From: JBMYQA01 sp049600855 | GTDB taxonomy: Bacteria; Bacteroidota; Bacteroidia; Cytophagales; Flammeovirgaceae | Length of the DNA stretch: 10,190 bases | Assembly (NCBI GenBank): GCA_049600855.1 | Contig: JBMYQA010000226.1 | Location: 1-10,190 of the forward strand | Direction: 5' to 3' | Shown here: positions 6,712 through 10,190 of the stretch, one piece after another | Numbering within the stretch: the stretch's first letter is position 1 | Layout: each line of letters opens with the position of its first letter | Translations under genes and position numbers: made by a program | Notes under the pieces: generated by a model | Told to the model about the DNA's origin: nothing | Database searches by the model: none | The model's input: only the letters and a program-made list of their open reading frames with translations

Positions 6712-7350
6712 ATGAAACGATATTTAGGAATATTTTTTACGATTCTCATTTTTATTTCCTGTAGGAGTCAATCTAATTCGAATACAGAAACAGAAAGAGA
6801 TGTTGGTGGGCCTTGTCAAGATTGTGAGGCTTTATTGGATTATAAAATGCTCAGCATAACCCCTGAATCAATTGATACACTACCTGGTTTTCGTGATAAT
6901 GAACCGAAAATAAAAATAACAGGAACTGTATTCCAAAAAGATGGGAAAACACCAGCAGAAAATGTGTTACTGTATGTGTATCATGTTGACAGAGCGGGGG
7001 TTTATCAATCAAGTGATCAACCGATGGGTTGGGAGAAGCGGCATGGACAGTATCGAGGGTGGTTAAAAACAGGTAAGGATGGGAAGTTTACTTTTTACAC
7101 GTTCAGACCAGCACCATATCCAGAAGTACAAGAACCTGAACACATCCATATTTACATCAAAGAGCCAAATACCATACCTTATTACATTGATAGCTATCTT
7201 TTTGAAAGTGATCCAACGCTTACAGAAGAAGTAAAGCAAGTTAAGAGAAACCGAGGAGGCTCCGGAATTGTGAAGCTTGAAAAGGAAAACGGAATTTGGA
7301 CAGCAAATAGAAACATAATTTTGGGATTGAATATTCCAGACTATGAATAA
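6712..7350 (+). CDS. Lipoprotein intradiol ring-cleavage dioxygenase-like protein
   Basis: From the ATG at 6712 the product is 212 residues with a lipoprotein signal: hydrophobic 5-15, then ISC with the lipidated cysteine at 17. An in-frame TTG at 6652 would add 20 residues before the signal and is rejected. Residues about 64-150 form the beta-sandwich of the intradiol dioxygenase family (PF00775), which cleaves catechol-type rings with non-haem Fe(III). All four expected iron ligands are present: Y98 (RAGVY), Y136 (PAPYP) and H144/H146 (EHIHI). A GGPCQDC motif precedes the domain, as in other exported bacterial members. The substrate is unknown. Anchoring outside the cytoplasm argues against a normal catechol pathway enzyme; no other ring-degradation genes lie nearby. 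Confidence 0.87.
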   Translation: MKRYLGIFFTILIFISCRSQSNSNTETERDVGGPCQDCEALLDYKMLSITPESIDTLPGFRDNEPKIKITGTVFQKDGKTPAENVLLYVYHVDRAGVYQSSDQPMGWEKRHGQYRGWLKTGKDGKFTFYTFRPAPYPEVQEPEHIHIYIKEPNTIPYYIDSYLFESDPTLTEEVKQVKRNRGGSGIVKLEKENGIWTANRNIILGLNIPDYE

Positions 7351-7479
7351 AAAATGCTGCACAAAAATGGGTATAAAACATCGAACAGGTAGTAGTTTGC
7401 GCAAGTGAAGCCAAGTCTGAATGGGTAGGTAAGCAGCGCTATTACCTGAGAATGTAAAACGAATAACGGCATTTAAGCA
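7351..7479. other. Spacer with hairpin and repeated junction before the C45 gene
   Basis: There is no gene in this 129-bp stretch. AGGTAA (7427-7432) and TTACCT (7442-7447) form a 6-bp stem, with GC/GC able to pair inside the loop. The last 17 bases before the ATG, 7463-7479 (ATAACG, GC, ATTTAAGCA), match 5528-5546 except for GC in place of TTAA. Confidence 0.45.
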
Positions 7480-8631
7480 ATGAAAACAGCGATGAGCATA
7501 TTAATCATAGCGCTGATGGCATCCACGCTCATTTCTTGTGTTACAAAAACACGTACAATGGACAACGTTGTTCTTGACACAAACGCTGCTTTACCAATCT
7601 TGCATCTAAATGGAACCGCTTATGAAAATGGGTTGCAACATGGCAAACTTTTGCAACAGGAGATTCATGCGCTCGTTGGGCTATGGAAACAAGACTTAGC
7701 AGAAAAATATCAACTCCCAGCAGATACTTTTATCACGAGGTTTTTGAACTCGACCAACTACATTCCTGCAATAGAAAAATGGACGCCTGAACTGCTTGAT
7801 GAAGTAAAAGGAATCAGTCAAGGCGCTGGCATGGAATTTAATACCCTATTTGCCTTTCAATTAATTGATGAAATATGGACGAATGGAAAATTCATTAATA
7901 ACGCCCATCATTGTACTTCGGTTGGCATAAATAACTACAAAAAGGACGGGAGTTCGAATTTTATTGCACAGAATATTGATGTCACCCCATTCTATCATGG
8001 TTTTGAAGTGTTGTTGGATATTCAAGATCGTAAATCAGGAACCAGAAAATTGGTCACCACATTCGCTGGATACATCGGCATAAATGGGATCAATCGGCAA
8101 ATTGGGGTGACAGAGAACAGCCTAACTGCATTAAAAAGTGCTAAGGATGGGTTGCCTGTGTGTTTCGTTTCGAGAGGGATTCTGGAAAAGAAGTCATTTG
8201 ATGAAGCAGTTTCCTTCGTAAAACAGGTTAAGCACGCATCTGGACAAAACTATACCATTGGCTCAACGCATCACATTATTTCATTGGAATGTGCGGCTGA
8301 TCTCATTACGGAGTACTGGCCTGACTCTTCAAAATTATATACCTTTCATGCAAACCGACCATTGACAAATACCTCTTACCACGCTTCTTATGTAGATTTA
8401 AGCCATGTATATGGAATCGATCACAGGTTTGAGACCATGAAAAACAAACTATTAAATCAAAAGTCCATTGGTTTAGCGACGATTAAGGATGCCCTTGCTA
8501 CCAAACCAATCTGCAATACGAACACCTTTGCCTCGACCATTATGGAATTCCATACAGATTACAGCGAATTGCATATAGCCTCAGGAAATTTGGATTCACT
8601 AGCATATATGCAATTAAGAATAGATAAATAA
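7480..8631 (+). CDS. Lipoprotein C45 / acyl-CoA:6-APA acyltransferase-type Ntn hydrolase
   Basis: This 383-residue protein begins with a lipoprotein signal, hydrophobic 6-17 then LISC with the lipidated cysteine at 20. The body fits peptidase family C45 (penicillin acyltransferase-like). An N-terminal helical part (GTAYENGLQHG at 45-55) is followed by C145 in HHCTSVGI, the likely nucleophile freed by self-cleavage before it in this family. Then come AQNIDV at 163-168 with N165/D167 and the GINGINRQIGVTENSL stretch typical of the family. Such enzymes hydrolyse or transfer acyl groups of linear amides; the real substrate here is unknown. If maturation is autocatalytic, the lipid anchor would stay on the N-terminal fragment and the catalytic chain would be held only by association. 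The gene is the last of the plus-strand series and converges on the helicase gene. Confidence 0.85.
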   Translation: MKTAMSILIIALMASTLISCVTKTRTMDNVVLDTNAALPILHLNGTAYENGLQHGKLLQQEIHALVGLWKQDLAEKYQLPADTFITRFLNSTNYIPAIEKWTPELLDEVKGISQGAGMEFNTLFAFQLIDEIWTNGKFINNAHHCTSVGINNYKKDGSSNFIAQNIDVTPFYHGFEVLLDIQDRKSGTRKLVTTFAGYIGINGINRQIGVTENSLTALKSAKDGLPVCFVSRGILEKKSFDEAVSFVKQVKHASGQNYTIGSTHHIISLECAADLITEYWPDSSKLYTFHANRPLTNTSYHASYVDLSHVYGIDHRFETMKNKLLNQKSIGLATIKDALATKPICNTNTFASTIMEFHTDYSELHIASGNLDSLAYMQLRIDK

Positions 8632-8645
8632 CCGAAGCAATAGAC

Positions 8646-8671
8646 AAAAACATTCGTGTTTATCACGAATG
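8646..8671 (-). terminator. Intrinsic terminator candidate for the minus-strand helicase gene
   Basis: CATTCGTG (8651-8658) and CACGAATG (8664-8671) make a perfect 8-bp stem with a 5-base loop. Read on the minus strand it is followed at once by TTTTT (complement of 8646-8650), the form of an intrinsic terminator. It lies about 95 bp past the helicase stop and 20 bp past the stop of the plus-strand gene. On the plus strand the following GGATTATTAT is a poor T-tract, so termination there is less sure. Confidence 0.5.
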
Positions 8672-8679
8672 GATTATTA

Positions 8680-8740
8680 TAGTTCAAGTCTGTCACTTGG
8701 ACTAGCAAACGATGGAAGTCTACAGACTTCCGAAATAGCA
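8680..8740. repeat. Two-hairpin REP-like element, copy 2
   Basis: Hairpin A pairs TAGTTCAAG (8680-8688) with CTTGGACTA (8696-8704), nine pairs with one G-T, around a 7-base loop. Hairpin B pairs GGAAGTC (8714-8720) with GACTTCC (8725-8731) around TACA. GAAATAGCA follows. The two hairpins share AAGTCT and ACTT, so they look like related palindromes. The order, spacing and tail match the element at 6593-6650. REP doublets mobilised in trans by RAYT transposases have this form, but no such gene is in the window. Confidence 0.55.
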
Positions 8741-8764
8741 CGATACCATTGGAGGATGAAGTCG

Positions 8765-9916
8765 TTAATAACCCTGCAAATTAATCTCCCCACTATCCAG
8801 CAACTCCACTTGTTTCTTCATTTTCTTTTGGATGACTTTGAAATGGTGGAGGTCTTCTTCCGTGATCAAGGAAATGGCCTCGCCAGTAGCCGCTGCGCGA
8901 CCTGTTCGTCCAATGCGGTGGATGTAATCTTTAGGCGATCGGGGCAATTCGTAGTTGATGACATGGGGGAGTCCTTCAATATCTATCCCTCTGGCTAATA
9001 AATCGGTAGCGACTAAAACGGGCAATACGCCTTCTTTAAACTGTTTTAAGGCAAACATTCTGGCACCTTGGCCTTTTTTGCTATGTACCGCTTCGGCATC
9101 AATCCCATTTTTGCGCAGCTTTTCGGAAACGTGTTTGGCGGAATATACAGAAGAAACAAACACCAATACCTGTTTCCAACCGTGGTGCTTGATGAGGTAG
9201 CGCAGCAATGGGCCTTTCCGCTCAGGCGTGACCAAGTAGGCTGATTGCTTGATTTGATCTAAATCAGGAAGAGCTTCCGCCTTTTTCTTGATTTTGATCA
9301 CCACAGGATCGGCTAACAGCAATTGCTTGATGCCTTCGATTTGCTCATTTAAGGTGGCAGAAAACAGTAAATTTTGGCGTTGCGTAGGCAGTTTGGCGAG
9401 CACCTGTTGCATTTCCTTTTCAAAACCCAAATTGAGCATCTTATCTGCTTCATCGAGCACCAAGATGCGCACGACCGATAAGCCCACCGCTTTATTTTCC
9501 ACCAACTCCAACAAACGTCCAGGCGTAGCCACCAAAATTTGGGTGCCATACAACGCTTTCATTTGCGGATTAATCGACACGCCTCCATAAACGGCCATGG
9601 ACTTGATGTGATTGGGTAAAGCCGATCCAAATTGATGAAAGACTTCTTGCACTTGAACTGCCAACTCTCGCGTGGGCACGAGCACCAAGACCTTGATATT
9701 CCGACTTTTAGGCGTATTGCTTTTTTGGAGTTGTTGGAGGATGGGCAACACAAAGCTCGCCGTTTTACCCGAACCCGTTTTGGCAATGCCCAACACATCA
9801 TTCCCCTCCAAAATGGCAGGAATTGCCTGCTCTTGAATGGGATAAGGCTGCTGATAGTGTTGCTTGACTAAGGCAGCTTCAAGCTCCTCTGAAAGACCTA
9901 AATGGGCAAATGACAT
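8765..9916 (-). CDS. DEAD-box ATP-dependent RNA helicase, RhlE-like
   Basis: All conserved DEAD-box motifs are present in 383 residues: the Q motif with F3 and Q28, motif I AKTGSGKT at 45-52, Ia PTREL at 81-85, GG at 111-112, Ib TPGR at 131-134, II DEAD at 155-158, III SAT at 186-188, IV LVFVSS at 251-256, V ATDLLARGID at 303-312 and VI HRIGRTGR at 333-340. The protein ends about 40 residues after motif VI, so it lacks the long basic tail of many RhlE proteins. The expected role is ATP-driven remodelling of short RNA duplexes in ribosome assembly, RNA decay or cold adaptation. Its G+C is higher than that of the plus-strand genes, consistent with a backbone gene. The closest promoter-like string upstream on the minus strand is TATATTCG about 30 bp before the start, a partial match to the Bacteroidota -7 box. 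Confidence 0.95.
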   Translation of the reverse strand: MSFAHLGLSEELEAALVKQHYQQPYPIQEQAIPAILEGNDVLGIAKTGSGKTASFVLPILQQLQKSNTPKSRNIKVLVLVPTRELAVQVQEVFHQFGSALPNHIKSMAVYGGVSINPQMKALYGTQILVATPGRLLELVENKAVGLSVVRILVLDEADKMLNLGFEKEMQQVLAKLPTQRQNLLFSATLNEQIEGIKQLLLADPVVIKIKKKAEALPDLDQIKQSAYLVTPERKGPLLRYLIKHHGWKQVLVFVSSVYSAKHVSEKLRKNGIDAEAVHSKKGQGARMFALKQFKEGVLPVLVATDLLARGIDIEGLPHVINYELPRSPKDYIHRIGRTGRAAATGEAISLITEEDLHHFKVIQKKMKKQVELLDSGEINLQGY

Positions 9917-10190
9917 AATGGGCTATGGATGATGGTGGCGCGAATATAATAGAAAAATGGCAGAATCAGGATTTTCAACATTTCAGCATCAGCACACGTT
10001 TTCGCCCAAAAGTGTCCAACCTTTTAAACTGGATCGACCTGGAAGGGGACTTCCGAAAGCAGTAATTCTCACTTTGTCATATTCGACGCACAGCGGAGAA
10101 ATCTACGTGCCCATTAAAATACGAAATCATGTGCTAAAGTAAGCCAGATGAGTCCGTTTAGCTACGTGACACTTAGATGTCTCCTTACGT
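9917..10190. other. Right-end intergenic region with repeats
   Basis: This stretch must carry the helicase promoter on the minus strand. A 61-codon open frame at 9957-10142 has no family likeness and ends inside a palindromic repeat, so it is not called. GGAAG/CTTCC (10041-10045, 10050-10054) followed by GAAAGCAG resembles the second hairpin and tail at 8714-8740. A large imperfect palindrome starts near 10076. Confidence 0.5.
10095..10184. repeat. Large imperfect palindrome, cut by the window end
   Basis: GGAGAAATCTACGTG (10095-10109) and CACTTAGATGTCTCC (10170-10184) are complementary at 13 of 15 positions. Inside, CATGTGCTAAA (10128-10138) pairs with TTTAGCTACGTG (10157-10168) with one bulge. 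The left arm continues outward as GTCATATTCGAC (10076-10087), and the right arm reads TTACGT when the window stops. I recall repeats of the type GTCATTTCGAC..GGAGAAATCT from Bacteroidota genomes, but could not check. A MITE-like or REP-like element is the most likely reading. Confidence 0.5.

Noticed and set aside
8669..8998. 109-codon plus-strand open frame crossing the end of the helicase gene
   Set aside because: It starts inside the repeated hairpins and is antisense to the well-conserved helicase C-terminus.
9288..9590. Further open frames on both strands within the helicase gene
   Set aside because: They overlap the conserved helicase motifs in other frames and show no domain.
9917..9960. 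Strong promoter for the helicase gene
   Set aside because: TATATTCG on the minus strand only partly matches TAnnTTTG and no -33 TTTG lies at the right distance.
9957..10142. 61-codon open frame on the plus strand
   Set aside because: It has no family likeness, lies upstream of a divergent gene, and its end runs into the palindromic repeat; it is most likely chance.
1..10190. CRISPR array, tRNA, rRNA, integrase or transposase gene
   Set aside because: No regularly spaced direct repeats, no cloverleaf or rRNA-like segments, and no recombinase-type protein were found on either strand.

Overview
The window looks like a piece of a Bacteroidota chromosome, probably of the Cytophagales/Saprospirales/Flavobacteriales kind. 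The reasons are short lipoprotein and Sec signals of the MKR/MKT type, starts that follow A-rich stretches with no clear Shine-Dalgarno sequence, an AT-rich composition with composition jumps, and protein families common in that phylum. No rRNA, tRNA, integrase, transposase gene or CRISPR array is visible.

Layout. Positions 1-228 are a GC-rich, hairpin-bearing intergenic stretch. Then comes a tight plus-strand operon: an OLD/RecF-like AAA ATPase (229-1368), a DUF3226 TOPRIM-like protein (1374-2000) and a lipoprotein with a lipocalin-like N-terminal part (2014-2904). The ATPase and TOPRIM genes form a two-protein module with the domain order of OLD/GajA nucleases but split into two genes. This is the best candidate for a poorly described defence-type system here.

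Positions 3037-8631 hold five single genes, all on the plus strand, each separated by a 110-270 bp non-coding spacer: a secreted erythromycin-esterase-superfamily protein with an extra N-terminal beta domain; a DUF433 protein with an unusual cysteine-bearing C-terminal part; a membrane protein fused to an Lcl/DUF1566-like domain; a lipoprotein intradiol dioxygenase with all four iron ligands; and a lipoprotein C45/AAT-type Ntn hydrolase. They do not form an obvious pathway. The arrangement resembles a cassette-like accessory array. The spacers before genes 1 and 2 share one element, and the spacers before genes 3 and 5 share another.

Positions 8765-9916 (minus) encode a complete DEAD-box RNA helicase of the RhlE type, probably a backbone gene. 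The facing genes converge on a spacer with three consecutive hairpins. Related two-hairpin elements seem to occur at 6593-6650, 8680-8740 and, in degenerate form, about 10012-10062. They look like REP/REPIN-type repeats. The right edge (10076-10190) is one arm and the centre of a large imperfect palindrome cut by the window end.

All calls come from reading the sequence and from memory of protein families. No search, folding or alignment program was run.
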